Shown here: positions 1-10,529 of the stretch, in pieces | Position numbering within the stretch: position 1 is the stretch's first letter | Layout of the letters: every line of letters starts with the position of its first letter | NCBI GenBank assembly: GCA_000027065.2 | Contig: FN543093.2 | Span: forward strand, 1,182,074 to 1,246,073 | Source: Cronobacter turicensis z3032 | GTDB lineage: Bacteria > Pseudomonadota > Gammaproteobacteria > Enterobacterales > Enterobacteriaceae | Length of the DNA stretch: 64,000 bases | Direction of reading: 5' to 3' | Position numbers and translations under genes: made by a program | Notes under the pieces: generated by a model | Database searches by the model: none | Told to the model about the DNA's origin: nothing | Seen by the model: the letters and a program-made list of their open reading frames with translations, nothing else

Positions 1-1
1 T

Positions 2-2092
2 AAGCTGCCCGAACCAGGCTTTGCGCGTCGCTTTATCGACATCCTCGCCGCCGCAGTCGTTATACCCTGACGGCGCATAACACATCACGGCGCGGTACAG
101 CGCGTAGCTTTTATCTTCCGGTTCGGCTTTCGGGTTGGCGATCACCTGCTGGTAATAGTGCTGACGGTTCGGCAGCCCGACCGGATGTTCGGTACGGGTC
201 ACAGTATCAAGCGTGCTGTTGCCGCCGGTATCGCCCCACGGGTTAACCTGCGCGCCCGTTACGCGGAAAAACTCGCCCAGACAGTTCAGCGCGTGGCTGT
301 CGTCAGGATGCGCCGCCAGCGTTTTCGCGGTCTCGTCGAGCGGCGTACAGGCGTAGCCTTCCGCCACGTCATCGCCTTTCCAGGCGAAGACTTTCAGACT
401 GACGTCGCCGAACGCCTGTTCATCGAGCGGTTTGAGATCCCTGACAAGCGCTTTGTCCTGGAGATAATCCTGGTAGCGGCCTTCGGTCAGATGGCGGGTG
501 AGCAAGGTATGCAGCGCGATGGTGCGCTCCTCGTTATTCATGCCGTGCAGCGCCTGGTCTTTAAGGAGATCCAGCGGCGCGTTGGTTTTCAGCACCAGCG
601 AGCGGTAGCGCAGGCCCGTCACCAGGCTCTGTGGCGCGAAAATCGCCGCGGTTTCGTTGTTCTCAACCAGCGCGGCCGCCAGCTTCATCTGCAACAGCTG
701 TTGCTCTGCGCCTGGCTTTGCGGATTTCAGCAGGCGCTGCCAGTGGTCACGCGCGGCGGCCCACTGCTTCTGCGCGCCCAGCGCGTCGCCGTACAGCACC
801 TGCTCGCTGAAGGCGAGAATATCGTTCTGCGGCACACTGTCGGCAGGCTTAATGGCCGCCACGACGGCCGCGTAATCCTGCTGCTGCCAGAACAGCCAGG
901 CGTTTTGCAGGTAGTTCCACTGCGCCATCAGCCCCGCTTTTTCATAGAACGGCTTGTAGTCGTCGAGCATCTGGCGCGTTACGTGCGGGTTTTTGTCGCC
1001 TTTACGCTCATACTCGCGCAGCCAGCGCAGCGTCTGGGTAAAGGTGAGCAGCGGCGCGTCCGGGCTGCTGACAAACCAGGTGTCGCCGCTGGCGTCTTTG
1101 CTTTGCAGTTTGCTGTCGTTCTCTAAAAGCAGCGCGCGCAGGGCGTCGGCGTCGGGGGCCGCTTTCAGCGCCTGCTCGTAGCGCGGGGCCAGCGCGTCCC
1201 AGTCCTGGAGATACCAGTAGATGCGACGCTGCATGCCGCGTGCGGAGTCAGCGTAGTCGCCCTCCGGCCAGGCTTTCAGATAAGCCTCGGAAAAGGTCAG
1301 CGCCTCGCGGGCGGCGTTTTTGTCGATTTTAGTGGTATCAAACAGGCCGTAATCGTCGTCGACGGCGGTGGCGCTGCTCTGGTTAAGCGCCACGCGCATC
1401 AGCATATAGGCGGCGGTCTGCGCCACCCACGGCTGGTTGCTCGCCTTGAGCGCCGTAAAGCTCTCCCTGGCGGCGGGGTAGTCGCCCTGGTAAAAGGCGG
1501 TCGCGGCGCCAAGGTAAGCATCGAACGCGGCGGCGGCCGAACCCTGCGGCGCGTTGAGGTTGTCGGGCGCGCTGTCTGGCGCCTGATAAATGCTCAGGCG
1601 GGCCTGCGCCAGATGCTGGCGCTGCGCGTCGGTAAGCGATTTCTCATTATTCAGCGCGGTCAGAAACGCGATAACGCTCTGCGAATTATTGGAGACGAAA
1701 CGGTTCTCACGGTCCGCGTCGCTGAGCGTCGCGGCGGTCGGGTCGAGATGCATGCTGGTCAGCAGCGTTGCCAGCGGATCCGGCGCGTCGCCTGCCGCGG
1801 TGCCGGTGGCGGCAGCCTCAGCGGCATCTTCTTCGTGGTAGCCGAAGTGGTAATCGCGGGTGGCGCGCGTGTCGGCGGGCAGCGGCCAGACCGGCAGGGC
1901 GAAATGTTTCTGTTCGCTGATCATGCGAATCAGGTTATCGCGGGTGTCGTTATTCACATTAAGCCAGGGCTCGCTTTGCAGTACGCAGCCGGGCGCGCCC
2001 CAGGTGCAGTCTTCGATATCGGAAGAGGCCTGCGCGCAGAGCGTGGGCAGCGTCAGCAGCGCAAGGGCAATCCCTGTCAGTCGTAGCGTCAT
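2..2092 (-). CDS. Exported protein of unknown function, 3' end beyond window
   Basis: A long open frame runs leftward from ATG at 2092 off the window edge, giving at least 697 residues without a stop. An AAGGAAA-type ribosome site lies just upstream. The N-terminus is a typical signal peptide (MTLRLTGIALALL... ending near CAQA), so the product is probably periplasmic. The mature part is rich in Ala, Leu, Gln and Tyr and looks helical with TPR-like spacing (for example AYLGAATAFYQGDYPAARES), but I recognise no named family. A Cys pair (DCTWGAPGC) lies just after the signal peptide. It is a single gene downstream of the qmcA-ybbK terminator and uses GC-rich codons like its chromosomal neighbours. 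Many apparent frames on the other strand here are shadows of it. Confidence 0.8.
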   Translation of the reverse strand, partial: MTLRLTGIALALLTLPTLCAQASSDIEDCTWGAPGCVLQSEPWLNVNNDTRDNLIRMISEQKHFALPVWPLPADTRATRDYHFGYHEEDAAEAAATGTAAGDAPDPLATLLTSMHLDPTAATLSDADRENRFVSNNSQSVIAFLTALNNEKSLTDAQRQHLAQARLSIYQAPDSAPDNLNAPQGSAAAAFDAYLGAATAFYQGDYPAARESFTALKASNQPWVAQTAAYMLMRVALNQSSATAVDDDYGLFDTTKIDKNAAREALTFSEAYLKAWPEGDYADSARGMQRRIYWYLQDWDALAPRYEQALKAAPDADALRALLLENDSKLQSKDASGDTWFVSSPDAPLLTFTQTLRWLREYERKGDKNPHVTRQMLDDYKPFYEKAGLMAQWNYLQNAWLFWQQQDYAAVVAAIKPADSVPQNDILAFSEQVLYGDALGAQKQWAAARDHWQRLLKSAKPGAEQQLLQMKLAAALVENNETAAIFAPQSLVTGLRYRSLVLKTNAPLDLLKDQALHGMNNEERTIALHTLLTRHLTEGRYQDYLQDKALVRDLKPLDEQAFGDVSLKVFAWKGDDVAEGYACTPLDETAKTLAAHPDDSHALNCLGEFFRVTGAQVNPWGDTGGNSTLDTVTRTEHPVGLPNRQHYYQQVIANPKAEPEDKSYALYRAVMCYAPSGYNDCGGEDVDKATRKAWFGQL

Positions 2093-2118
2093 AACGTCGT
2101 TTCCTTGTGAATATTTTG

Positions 2119-2157
2119 TAAAAAAGCCTGCCCGGATCATGCCCGAACAGGCTTTTA
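2119..2157 (-). terminator. Terminator after qmcA-ybbK
   Basis: An AAAAGCCTG/CAGGCTTTT inverted repeat (arms 2122-2130 and 2148-2156) is followed on the minus strand by a run of T. It sits 30 bases past the ybbK stop and upstream of the next leftward gene, so it is best read as the operon terminator. Confidence 0.7.
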
Positions 2158-2185
2158 TTGAACAGTGCTGTCTTGCGAGAATCGG

Positions 2186-2641
2186 TTATTGCGTGCGGCT
2201 GGCCTGTACGCGCAGGCGAATGCCGTCAAGCGCGACCACTTCCACGACCGTGCCTGCCGGTAAATCGCTGCTCGCGGTCACCGGCCAGACGCTGTCGCCG
2301 ACGGTGATCTGCCCGCGACCATTCTCCAGCGCCTGCGTCAGCGTAAAGCGCTGGCCGATAAGCTGCTGGCCGCGCTGGTTAAGCGCATTGTCAGGCCGCG
2401 GCTGCGCCCGCCGTGACAGCCAGCGCCACCAGAGCCAGACAGCGATAAGCATGAACAGCGCGAAACTGACGCCCTGCCACTCCCAGCCCAGCGGCAGAAG
2501 CCAGGTAAGCAGCCCGGTCGCCACCGCCGCCACGCCGCTCCAGAGCAGAAAGCCGTTACCGCCGAGCATTTCCGCCGCCAGCAGCAGGCCGCCCAGGCAG
2601 AGCCAGAAGACGTGAGGGTGAGAGAGGATAAGCGTCATCAT
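2186..2641 (-). CDS. ybbK: NfeD-family inner-membrane protein YbbK
   Basis: 151 residues, very close to E. coli YbbK along its whole length. Hydrophobic segments fill roughly residues 5-70 ([21 protein letters not shown] is characteristic), followed by a soluble OB-fold domain at about 90-151. NfeD proteins act together with SPFH/stomatin proteins in membrane organisation or membrane protein quality control. The ATG overlaps the qmcA stop in an ATGA, so the two are translationally coupled, which matches the known NfeD-stomatin pairing. Confidence 0.95.
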   Translation of the reverse strand: MMTLILSHPHVFWLCLGGLLLAAEMLGGNGFLLWSGVAAVATGLLTWLLPLGWEWQGVSFALFMLIAVWLWWRWLSRRAQPRPDNALNQRGQQLIGQRFTLTQALENGRGQITVGDSVWPVTASSDLPAGTVVEVVALDGIRLRVQASRTQ

Positions 2642-3555
2642 GGGCGTTTACGCTCGGTGCCGCTCTCTTTCATTAGCTCGGCGATACCCGCGATCGAGCC
2701 CATCAGGCTTGAGGCGTCAAGCGGCATCATGACGACTTTGCTGTTGCTGGAGGAGCCAATCTGCTGGAGCGCGTCGGTATATTTCTGCGCCACAAAGTAA
2801 TTCACCGCCTGAATGTCGCCCGCGGCGATCGCTTCGGAAACCATCTTCGTGGCGCGCGCTTCCGCCTCGGCAGAACGTTCACGGGCTTCCGCCTGTAAGA
2901 ACGCCGACTGACGCTCGCCTTCCGCTTTGAGGATCTGCGACTGTTTTTCGCCCTCGGCTTTGAGGATCTCCGCCTGGCGCACGCCTTCGGCCTCCAGAAT
3001 GTAAGCGCGTTTGGTACGTTCGGCTTTCATCTGAGCGTTCATCGAGGCGATAAGCTCGGCAGGCGGGCGCACGTCGCGGATTTCGATACGCGTGACTTTA
3101 ATGCCCCATGGATTGGTGGCTTCATCGACAATATGCAGCAGGCGGGTGTTGATGCTGTCGCGCTGCGACAACATTTCGTCCAGCTCCATCGAGCCGAGCA
3201 CGGTACGGATGTTGGTCATGGTCAGGTTGATGATGGCAAGTTCAAGGTTGCTCACCTCATACGCCGCGCGCGGCGCGTCGATAACCTGGATAAAGCAGAC
3301 GGCGTCGATAGTGACGTTGGCGTTATCTTTAGAGATAACTTCCTGCGACGGGATATCGAGCACTTGCTCCATCATATTGATTTTGCGGCCCACGCGATCC
3401 ATAAACGGCACCACAAGATTCAGGCCGGGCTGAAGGGTTTTGGTGTACCGGCCAAAGCGTTCCACGGTCCACTGGAAACCCTGCGGCACGATTTTGACAC
3501 CCGCTAAAACGATAACCAGCGCGACGAAAATAAGAACGGGAATAATAAACAGCAT
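2638..3555 (-). CDS. qmcA: SPFH/stomatin-family protein QmcA
   Basis: 305 residues. It has an N-terminal membrane anchor (about 2-20), an SPFH domain (about 20-190) starting with [15 protein letters not shown], and a heptad-rich C-terminal coiled coil with repeated LKAEGE(K/R)QS units. It matches E. coli QmcA. The family forms large oligomeric cages on the inner membrane and is linked to FtsH-HflKC-type protein quality control. It is the first gene of qmcA-ybbK. In E. coli the fetAB genes lie directly upstream on the other strand; here they are absent and cnoX follows after about 110 bases. Confidence 0.95.
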   Translation of the reverse strand: MLFIIPVLIFVALVIVLAGVKIVPQGFQWTVERFGRYTKTLQPGLNLVVPFMDRVGRKINMMEQVLDIPSQEVISKDNANVTIDAVCFIQVIDAPRAAYEVSNLELAIINLTMTNIRTVLGSMELDEMLSQRDSINTRLLHIVDEATNPWGIKVTRIEIRDVRPPAELIASMNAQMKAERTKRAYILEAEGVRQAEILKAEGEKQSQILKAEGERQSAFLQAEARERSAEAEARATKMVSEAIAAGDIQAVNYFVAQKYTDALQQIGSSSNSKVVMMPLDASSLMGSIAGIAELMKESGTERKRP

Positions 3556-3665
3556 CGAAACAACCTCCTGTTGTGTGCAATAGCGACTATTGTACCGCCT
3601 GCCAGCCCCGGGCGCAGCGCCCGAATCTGGCAGGGGAACGTCACGGCATCCTTGCCGGTGGGGGA

Positions 3666-4520
3666 TCAGTAGAGCAGGGAGTAGAGCTGACGGCGATATT
3701 TCGATGCCAGCGCGTCACCGGTGCCCAGCGCGGCCAGGATTTCCTGGAACATCTTACGCGCCTGACCGTCGGCGGCATTAAGATCTTTCTTCAGGTGTAC
3801 GAAAAGCAACTCCAGCGCCTCTTCGTTACGCCCGACCTGATGCAGTTGCAACGCAAGCTGGCTGGCGAGCTGCGCGTCATCCGGGTTTTGCTGCACCTGC
3901 TGTTGCAGTTGCTGGATTTCCGGCGTGTCCGCTGCCTGTTTCAGCAGGTCTATCTGCGCCACCAGGCTCTGATAACGGGTGTCCTGATCCTGCAACGGAA
4001 TAGTTTTCAGCACCGCTTCCGCGTCTTCAGAGCGGTTAAGGGCGATCTGAACCTGCGCCAGCAGAAGGCCGATTTCGCTCGCCTGGTTCGACATCTGCCA
4101 CGCGTCTTTCAGCAGCGGCAGCGCGTCGGCGTTTTTGCCTTCCTGCATCAGCGCCATCGCTTCCTGCGCTTTCAGCTCTTCTTCACGCGGCAGCACTTTA
4201 TCGAGCAGCGCGCGGATCGCTTCTTCCGGTTGCGGGCCCTGGAAGCCATCTACCGGCTGGCCCTGGCTGAACAGGTACACGGTCGGAATAGCGCGCAGAC
4301 CAAACTGCCCGGCGATAGCCTGCTCGTTATCGCAGTCCACTTTCGCGAGGATAAACTGGCCCTGATACTGGTTCGCCAGTTTCTCCAGCACCGGCGTCAG
4401 TTGCTGACAGTGCTGGCTGCGATCGGACCAGAAATAGAAGAGCACCGGCACATTCATGGATTGCTCCAGGATCTGGTGCAGGTTCGCTTCGCTGAGATTG
4501 ATAATATTCTGTTCGGACAT
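3666..4520 (-). CDS. cnoX: Chaperedoxin CnoX (YbbN)
   Basis: 284 residues from the ATG at 4520, the start that matches E. coli CnoX; an upstream in-frame start would add 19 unrelated residues. A thioredoxin fold (about 1-110) carries SQHC (residues 35-38) in place of the usual CxxC, as in E. coli, so it is not a disulfide reductase. A TPR-like helical region (about 120-284) follows. In E. coli CnoX is activated by hypochlorous acid chlorination, holds unfolding proteins and passes them to GroEL and DnaK. It is the last gene of the leftward set tesA-ybbO-cnoX. Confidence 0.95.
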   Translation of the reverse strand: MSEQNIINLSEANLHQILEQSMNVPVLFYFWSDRSQHCQQLTPVLEKLANQYQGQFILAKVDCDNEQAIAGQFGLRAIPTVYLFSQGQPVDGFQGPQPEEAIRALLDKVLPREEELKAQEAMALMQEGKNADALPLLKDAWQMSNQASEIGLLLAQVQIALNRSEDAEAVLKTIPLQDQDTRYQSLVAQIDLLKQAADTPEIQQLQQQVQQNPDDAQLASQLALQLHQVGRNEEALELLFVHLKKDLNAADGQARKMFQEILAALGTGDALASKYRRQLYSLLY

Positions 4521-4578
4521 GAGTGACTCTCTGTTGTCGATTTTCTTTTTACATGGGGGCGGGGCGCGCGCCTTCAAC

Positions 4579-5349
4579 TTACCCGTGTAAAATTTTGTCC
4601 ATCATTCGCGTCGGCAGTAGCCGTTTCAGTATGCCTACCGCGTGGGTCACCAGCGTGACCGGGTAGCGAATGCGCGGATTCGGGCTCTCAAAAGCATGGC
4701 GCACTTTGGCGACGACCGCCTCGGGGCCGAGCGTAAAACGCGCGGCGATGCCGGGGTTTTCGACCGGTTTGTCCGTCTGCGTCTGGTTAACGTTTTCCGT
4801 AAAGCGCGTGCGTATAGGGCCCGGCTCAATCAGGCTCACCTTCACGCCGCTGTAGCGCAGCTCCATGCGCAGCGCGTCAGACCACGCCTCCAGCGCATAT
4901 TTGCTGGCGGCGTAGGCGCCGCGTCCGGGCGTTGAAATTAATCCCATGACCGAGCTGGTGTTGACGATGCGCCCTTCGCCGTGCGGCAGCATCGCGGGCA
5001 ACAGCAGCATGGTGAGCTGATGCGCGCCGAAAAAGTTGGTGGAGAACTGCTGTTCCATCTGCGCGCGGCTGATGGTGGAGAGCGGCCCGTAAACGCCGTA
5101 GCCGCCGTTATTGAAAATCCCGTACAGCCGGTTATTCGTCAGGCGAATCACCTCCTGCGCGGCGGCTTCCACGCTCTGCGGCGAATCGAGATCGAGTTCG
5201 ATGCCGGTAAAGCCCAGCGTGTTCATCCGCGCCACATCCTCCGGTTTGCGGCAGGCCGCGAGGATCTGAAACCCCTGGCGGCGCAGCTCGTGCGCGCAGG
5301 CAAGACCGATACCGCTGGAACATCCTGTAATTAAGAGTGATTTTTGCAT
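4579..5349 (-). CDS. ybbO: Short-chain dehydrogenase/reductase YbbO
   Basis: 256 residues. It has the NAD(P) motif TGCSSGIG (8-15), an NNGG motif (80-83; NNAG in most family members), and the catalytic set S133, Y146, K150 in GAYAASK. It is highly similar to E. coli YbbO, reported as an NADP-dependent aldehyde reductase. The start MQKS aligns inside the longer E. coli annotation. It lies between tesA and cnoX on the same strand with short gaps, so co-transcription is likely. Confidence 0.92.
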   Translation of the reverse strand: MQKSLLITGCSSGIGLACAHELRRQGFQILAACRKPEDVARMNTLGFTGIELDLDSPQSVEAAAQEVIRLTNNRLYGIFNNGGYGVYGPLSTISRAQMEQQFSTNFFGAHQLTMLLLPAMLPHGEGRIVNTSSVMGLISTPGRGAYAASKYALEAWSDALRMELRYSGVKVSLIEPGPIRTRFTENVNQTQTDKPVENPGIAARFTLGPEAVVAKVRHAFESPNPRIRYPVTLVTHAVGILKRLLPTRMMDKILHG

Positions 5350-5377
5350 AACTTTACCCGCTCAGCGCCCCGCAGGG

Positions 5378-6007
5378 TTATGAGTCGTGTTTAACTAAAG
5401 GGGCCAGTCGCTGCGCCATCCAGTCGGCGATAAACGGCTGGGCGTCGCGATTGGGATGAATGCCGTCGTCCTGCATCCACTGCGGTTTGAGGTAAACCTC
5501 TTCCATAAAAAAGGGCAGCAGGGAGATGGAAAAGGATTGCGCCAGTTCCGGGTAAATCGCTTCAAACGCCTGATTGTAGCGGCGTCCGTAGTTCGCTGGC
5601 AGTTTTATCTGCATCAGCAGCGGCTCCGCGCCCGCGGTTTTAACCTGTTCTATGATTTTCCTGAGCGTGGCGGAAAGCGTATCCGGCGGAAACCCGCGCA
5701 GGCCGTCGTTGCCGCCAAGCTCAATCAGCACCCAGCGCGGCTGATGCTGTTTAAGCAGCGCTGGCAGGCGCGAAAGGCCCTGCTGGGCGGTGTCGCCGCT
5801 GATGCTCGCGTTTACCACGCGCACGTCGCGCTGCTGCCATTTATCGTTCAGCAGCGCAGGCCAGGCGGCATCCGCCGCCATACGATAACCGGCGCTCAGG
5901 CTGTCGCCCAGCACCAGTAACGTGTCCGCCGCGGCGGCGCGAAAGCTTAATAACGCCAGTAACAGGAAAGGGAAATGCCAGCGGAAAACATTCTTGAAGT
6001 TCATCAT
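5378..6007 (-). CDS. tesA: Thioesterase I / lysophospholipase L1 TesA
   Basis: 209 residues from the first of two adjacent ATGs (6007), the start matching E. coli TesA. The signal peptide ends near residue 26 (RAAA). It is an SGNH hydrolase: GDSL at 34-37 with nucleophile S36, and DDGIH with D181 and H184. It is a periplasmic acyl-CoA thioesterase, esterase and lysophospholipase. Its 5' end overlaps the divergent ybbA by 33 bases, so each promoter lies inside the other gene. Confidence 0.96.
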   Translation of the reverse strand: MMNFKNVFRWHFPFLLLALLSFRAAAADTLLVLGDSLSAGYRMAADAAWPALLNDKWQQRDVRVVNASISGDTAQQGLSRLPALLKQHQPRWVLIELGGNDGLRGFPPDTLSATLRKIIEQVKTAGAEPLLMQIKLPANYGRRYNQAFEAIYPELAQSFSISLLPFFMEEVYLKPQWMQDDGIHPNRDAQPFIADWMAQRLAPLVKHDS

Positions 6008-6661
6008 CTTAATAAATCCGTCGGTCAGGGGGAACACGCACTTTCCATCCTTACCGGAGTTGAACTGGTTGTCAAACCGGGCCAGAGCATCGCGCTGGTG
6101 GGCGAGTCGGGCTCCGGCAAGTCAACGCTGCTGGCGATTCTGGCGGGGCTGGACGACGGCACCAGCGGCGAGGTGCGCCTGCTGGGCGAGCCGCTGCACC
6201 AGATGGACGAAGAGGCAAGAGCGCGGCTGCGCGCGCGGGATGTGGGCTTTGTGTTTCAGTCGTTCATGCTTATCCCCACACTTAACGCGCTGGAGAATGT
6301 CGAACTGCCCGCGATGCTGCGCGGCGAAACCGGCAAGGCCAGCCGCCAGCAGGCGCAGGCCTTGCTGGAACAGCTGGGGCTTGGCAAACGTCTCGATCAT
6401 CTGCCCGCGCAGCTCTCCGGCGGCGAACAGCAGCGCGTGGCGCTGGCGCGCGCATTTAACGGCCGCCCGGCGGTGCTGTTTGCCGATGAACCCACCGGCA
6501 ACCTGGATCGCCAGACGGGCGAGCGCATCGCCGATCTGCTTTTCTCTTTAAACCGCGACAGCGGCACCACGCTTATCCTCGTGACTCACGATCCTGAACT
6601 GGCGGCCCGCTGCGATCGCACGCTGCGGCTGCGCGACGGCAAGCTGTGGGAAGAAGCATGA
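5975..6661 (+). CDS. ybbA: ABC transporter ATP-binding protein YbbA
   Basis: 228 residues, same length as E. coli YbbA. Walker A GESGSGKST (43-51), Q-loop Q95, signature LSGGEQQ (147-153), Walker B VLFADEP (167-173) and H-loop H205 are all present. It is a LolD/MacB-type ATPase pairing with the large permease YbbP encoded next (ATGA overlap). The exporter's substrate is not established. The start lies within the divergent tesA. Confidence 0.95.
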   Translation: MPAENILEVHHLNKSVGQGEHALSILTGVELVVKPGQSIALVGESGSGKSTLLAILAGLDDGTSGEVRLLGEPLHQMDEEARARLRARDVGFVFQSFMLIPTLNALENVELPAMLRGETGKASRQQAQALLEQLGLGKRLDHLPAQLSGGEQQRVALARAFNGRPAVLFADEPTGNLDRQTGERIADLLFSLNRDSGTTLILVTHDPELAARCDRTLRLRDGKLWEEA

Positions 6662-9072
6662 CGGCCCGCTGGTTCTGGCGCGAATGGCGCTCGCCGTCGC
6701 TATTAATTGTCTGGCTGGCGCTGAGCCTGGCGGTGGCCTGCGTGCTGGCGCTCGGCAACATCAGCGACCGCATGGAGAAAGGCTTAAGCCAGCAGACCCG
6801 TGAATTTATGGCGGGCGACAGGACGCTCAGGAGCTCCCGCGCGGTGCCGCAGGCGTGGCTCGATAAAGCGGGGGAAGAGGGGATTGCCGTCTCACGGCAG
6901 CTCAGTTTTTCCACCATGACCTTCGCCGCCGACCGCCCGCAGCTGGCGAGCGTTAAGGCGGTGGATACGCGCTACCCGCTCTACGGCACGCTGCAAACGC
7001 GCCCGCAGGGGCTGCTGCCCGCGCCGGGAACGGTGCTGCTGGCGCCGCGCCTGATGGCGCTGCTTGGCGTGAAACCTGGCGATCCGGTGGACGTGGGCGA
7101 CGCGACGCTGAAGGTGGCGGGCGAGGTCATCCAGGAGCCGGACAGCGGCTTTAACCCGTTCCAGATGGCCCCGCGGCTGCTGATGAATCTGACGGATGTC
7201 GAACAGACCGGCGCGGTGCAGCCCGGCAGCCGTCTCACCTGGCGCTATAAATTCGCAGGCACGCCGGGGGCGCTCGCGCAATATGAACGCTGGCTGCTGC
7301 CGCAGCTTCAGCCGGAACACCGCTGGACCGGCCTTGAGCAGGACGACAGCGCGCTCGGTAAATCGCTCCAGCGCTCGCAACAGTTCCTGTTGCTTTCGGC
7401 GCTCCTGACCCTGCTGCTGGCGGTGGCCGCGGTGGCGGTAGCGATGAGCCACTACTGCCGTAGCCGCTATGACCTGGTGGCTATTCTGAAAACGCTGGGC
7501 GCCGGACGCGCGGCGCTGCGCAAGCTGATTGTCGGTCAGTGGCTGATGGTGCTGCTGCTGGCGACCCTCACCGGCGGGGCGGCAGGGCTGCTTTTCGAAA
7601 CGATCCTGATGCAGTTGCTCAGGCCAGTGCTGCCCGCTGCGCTGCCGGAAGCGAGTTTCTGGCCGTGGCTGTGGGCCGTGGGCGCAATGGTCGTGATTTC
7701 GCTGCTGGTGGGCGCGCGGCCTTATCGCTTGCTGCTCGCGACGCAGCCGCTGCGGGTGCTACGCCGCGACACCGTAGCGAATCTCTGGCCGCTGAAAATC
7801 TATTTGCCGGTAATGGCGTTCGTCGTGGTGGCGCTGCTTGCCGCGCTGATGGGCGGACGAATGCTGCTCTGGGCGGTGCTGGCGGGCGCGGTGGTGCTGG
7901 CGGCGCTGTGCGGGCTCGCGGGCTGGGCGCTGCTGTGGGGCATGCGTCGCCTGCGGCTGCGCTCGCTGGCGCTGCGTCTCGCGGTCAACCGCCTGTTGCG
8001 TCAGCCCTGGCAAACCCTGAGCCAGCTCGCCACGTTCTCGCTCTCTTTCATGCTGCTGGCGCTGCTGCTGGTGCTGAGAGGCGATCTGCTCGACCGCTGG
8101 CAGCAGCAGTTGCCGCCGGAAAGCCCGAACTATTTTCTCATTAATATCGCACCGGAGCAGCGTGATGCGGTGAAAGCGTTTCTGGCGGAGCATCAGGTTA
8201 TCCCGCAGGCGTTTTACCCCATCGTGCGTGCGCGGCTGACGCAGATTAACGGCAAGGCCACGGCGGGCAACGAGGATGAAGCGCTCAACCGCGAGCTGAA
8301 CCTTACCTGGCAGGCGGAACGCCCGGAACATAATCCGATTACCGCAGGACGCTGGCCGCCGGGGCCGGGCGAGGTTTCAATGGAAGAGGGGCTGGCGAAG
8401 CGCCTGAATATCGCGCCTGGCGACAGCGTCACTTTTACCGGCGACACCCAGGCGTTTACGGCGAAAGTGACCAGCCTGCGCAAAGTGGACTGGGAGAGCC
8501 TGCGGCCTAACTTTTTCTTTATCTTCCCGCCTGGCGCGCTGGACGGGCAGCCGCAGAGCTACCTGACCAGTTTCCGCGCTGACAAGGCCGATACCATGCT
8601 GACGCAGCTTAACCGGGAGTTTCCGACGGTGAGCGTGCTGGATATTGGGGCGATCCTCAAACAGATAGGCCAGGTGCTGGAGCAGGTGAGCCGCGCGCTG
8701 GAGGTGATGGTCGTGCTGGTGACCGCCTGCGGCGTGTTGCTGCTGCTGGCGCAGGTGCAGGTGGGTATGCATCAGCGCCGCCAGGAGCTGGTGGTTTACC
8801 GCACGCTGGGCGCGGAGAAAAAACTGCTGCGCGCCACGCTCTGGAGCGAGTTCGCGCTGCTTGGCCTGGTGGCGGGGCTGGTGGCCGCCATCGGGGCCGA
8901 AGTGGCGCTTGGCGTCCTGCAAACCCGCGTGTTTGACTTCCCGTGGGAGCCGGACTGGCGGCTGTGGGCGATGCTGCCGCTCTGCGGCGCGCTGCTATTG
9001 TCGCTGTGCGGCGGCTGGCTTGGCGTGCGGCTCCTGAAAGGTAAAGCGCTGTTTCGCCAGTTTAACGGCTAG
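6658..9072 (+). CDS. ybbP: ABC transporter permease YbbP
   Basis: 804 residues from the ATG at 6658, which overlaps the ybbA stop and gives exactly the E. coli length. It belongs to the MacB/FtsX (type VII) permease group with two related halves: an N-terminal transmembrane helix, a large periplasmic domain, a core helix bundle around residues 240-430, a second periplasmic domain (about 480-640), and C-terminal helices. It works with YbbA at the inner membrane. Its last 11 bases overlap the convergent selU. In E. coli rhsD follows; here it does not. Confidence 0.95.
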   Translation: MTARWFWREWRSPSLLIVWLALSLAVACVLALGNISDRMEKGLSQQTREFMAGDRTLRSSRAVPQAWLDKAGEEGIAVSRQLSFSTMTFAADRPQLASVKAVDTRYPLYGTLQTRPQGLLPAPGTVLLAPRLMALLGVKPGDPVDVGDATLKVAGEVIQEPDSGFNPFQMAPRLLMNLTDVEQTGAVQPGSRLTWRYKFAGTPGALAQYERWLLPQLQPEHRWTGLEQDDSALGKSLQRSQQFLLLSALLTLLLAVAAVAVAMSHYCRSRYDLVAILKTLGAGRAALRKLIVGQWLMVLLLATLTGGAAGLLFETILMQLLRPVLPAALPEASFWPWLWAVGAMVVISLLVGARPYRLLLATQPLRVLRRDTVANLWPLKIYLPVMAFVVVALLAALMGGRMLLWAVLAGAVVLAALCGLAGWALLWGMRRLRLRSLALRLAVNRLLRQPWQTLSQLATFSLSFMLLALLLVLRGDLLDRWQQQLPPESPNYFLINIAPEQRDAVKAFLAEHQVIPQAFYPIVRARLTQINGKATAGNEDEALNRELNLTWQAERPEHNPITAGRWPPGPGEVSMEEGLAKRLNIAPGDSVTFTGDTQAFTAKVTSLRKVDWESLRPNFFFIFPPGALDGQPQSYLTSFRADKADTMLTQLNREFPTVSVLDIGAILKQIGQVLEQVSRALEVMVVLVTACGVLLLLAQVQVGMHQRRQELVVYRTLGAEKKLLRATLWSEFALLGLVAGLVAAIGAEVALGVLQTRVFDFPWEPDWRLWAMLPLCGALLLSLCGGWLGVRLLKGKALFRQFNG

Positions 9073-10195
9073 CGCAGTAGCGGCGGCGCAGCCAGGCGTC
9101 CACCTGGTGATAGTCGCCGCGAAACGCAATGTGCTGCGCTTTTTTTTCCAGCTGATAGCGATACATCGGGTCGTAATAGCTTTCCAGCAGCGGCGCAAGC
9201 CAGGCGAAGTGGCCGTCGGTATCACCGGTACGCTGCTGGCGGGCCAGCGCGGCGGCCTGTAGCGAGGCAAGCTCTGCGTAACGCGCAAGCCCGAGACGGC
9301 GACGAATGGCGTAAAGCCCGTGATGCAGGTAGTCGCCGTAAGCGCGCCAGCTCGCGGCTTCATCGTCGAGGGCTACCTGAAACGCTGCCTGCATCTGCAC
9401 AAAATACTCTTCACGCAGCCGCTCCAGACGGCGTTCCAGCGGCTCTTCCACCACGACTACAGGCGCCTGTAGCATCTGTTCGCGCAGCACGGCGGGCAGA
9501 TGGTTGGCGCCTATCATTTTGCCTTCGTCTTCCAGCACCCAGAATGGGTTATTGAGGGTTGTCCAGCGGGCATGATGGTTAAGCATCGCGGCGGCGAGAT
9601 GGTTTTCAAAGCTGGCCTGCGCCCGTTGCGGCGTCAGCGTCCGGCCAAACGACGAGCCGCGGTGATGCGCCAGCCCTTCCAGATCGATGCCCGTCGGCAG
9701 CGCTTTTACCAGCTGCGTTTTGCCGCTGCCGGTACAGCCGCCAATGAGCACCATCGGCAGACGGCTTAAGCGATCCGTGGCGTCCATGGCCGCCTGGCGC
9801 AGCCGTTTATAACCGCCTTCCACCAGCGGATAGTCGATGCCGCGCTCGCACAGCCACTGCTGAACGATATGACTGCGCATTCCGCCGCGGGCGCAGCAGA
9901 GATAGCCCTCAGGATGATGCTCGCAGGCGAGACGCCATGCGTGAAACCGGGCTTCGCGCGTCTCGCCGCACACCAGACGGTGGCCGAGCGCCAGCGCGGC
10001 CTGCTGGCCGTGCTGTTTGTAACAGGTGCCCACCGCCGCGCGCTCGTCGTTATTCATCAGCGGCAGATTTATCGCCCCCGGCATGGCGCCCTGCGCAAAC
10101 TCCACCGGCGCGCGGACATCAATCAGCGTGACGCCGCGCGTGATTAGCGCCAGCGCGTCGTCGCTGTCTGGCCGCCGTCCTGCATCCTTTTTCAT
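9062..10195 (-). CDS. selU: tRNA 2-selenouridine synthase SelU
   Basis: 377 residues from the ATG at 10195 (preferred over an upstream extension because homology begins near [14 protein letters not shown]). An N-terminal rhodanese domain carries CCARGG with C101 equivalent to the catalytic Cys97 of E. coli SelU. A P-loop GGCTGSGKT (152-160) opens the C-terminal domain. The enzyme replaces sulfur by selenium (via geranylation) at U34 of tRNAs for Lys, Glu and Gln, using selenophosphate. It converges on ybbP with an 11-base overlap. Confidence 0.95.
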   Translation of the reverse strand: MKKDAGRRPDSDDALALITRGVTLIDVRAPVEFAQGAMPGAINLPLMNNDERAAVGTCYKQHGQQAALALGHRLVCGETREARFHAWRLACEHHPEGYLCCARGGMRSHIVQQWLCERGIDYPLVEGGYKRLRQAAMDATDRLSRLPMVLIGGCTGSGKTQLVKALPTGIDLEGLAHHRGSSFGRTLTPQRAQASFENHLAAAMLNHHARWTTLNNPFWVLEDEGKMIGANHLPAVLREQMLQAPVVVVEEPLERRLERLREEYFVQMQAAFQVALDDEAASWRAYGDYLHHGLYAIRRRLGLARYAELASLQAAALARQQRTGDTDGHFAWLAPLLESYYDPMYRYQLEKKAQHIAFRGDYHQVDAWLRRRYCASR

Positions 10196-10529
10196 GTTGT
10201 TCTCGCTTTTTAAAAACGCCGCTATTGTACGCCGCTCACTCTTGCCGGGGTATACGGAAAACGCGCCGGGCGGCTTCGATAAATTCCGGCAATCCAAATG
10301 CGCAAACCAGCAAAGCCGGACGTGTTCGACTGAAAAAACGGTGAAAATCGCAGCGAAAACGCTTTATTCAGCCATCGATATTTCCGGACGACTTTACCGC
10401 TCGCCTTCTTTACCGCCAGAACAGCACAGAATATTCCATCTGGTTCTAACGGGCCGCGAATGATTCTTTAACCACGCAAAAACGCAGTCCTATCATTTGG
10501 CCATTCTCTGATGACCGGATAAACCGACC
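10196..10529. promoter_or_regulatory. Divergent intergenic region selU / mtcB
   Basis: 334 bases between two divergent starts. I find no convincing coding frame. It must hold the promoters of both genes, and an AGAATATTCC near-palindrome lies around 10429-10438. I cannot assign a regulator. The mtcB ribosome site is weak. Confidence 0.35.

Noticed and set aside
158..1841. Several long rightward open frames
   Set aside because: They are antisense to the leftward exported-protein gene, which has a signal peptide, a ribosome site and continuous reading to the window edge. Their products are Arg/Ala/Gln-rich, as expected of shadow frames in GC-rich DNA.
3573..4526. 317-codon rightward frame opposite cnoX
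   Set aside because: Antisense to a full-length CnoX with conserved SQHC and TPR regions; the product is Arg/Leu/Gln-rich with no recognisable domain.
7539..8331. Long frames on both strands inside ybbP
   Set aside because: YbbP aligns with its family over its full length; these frames are low-complexity shadows.
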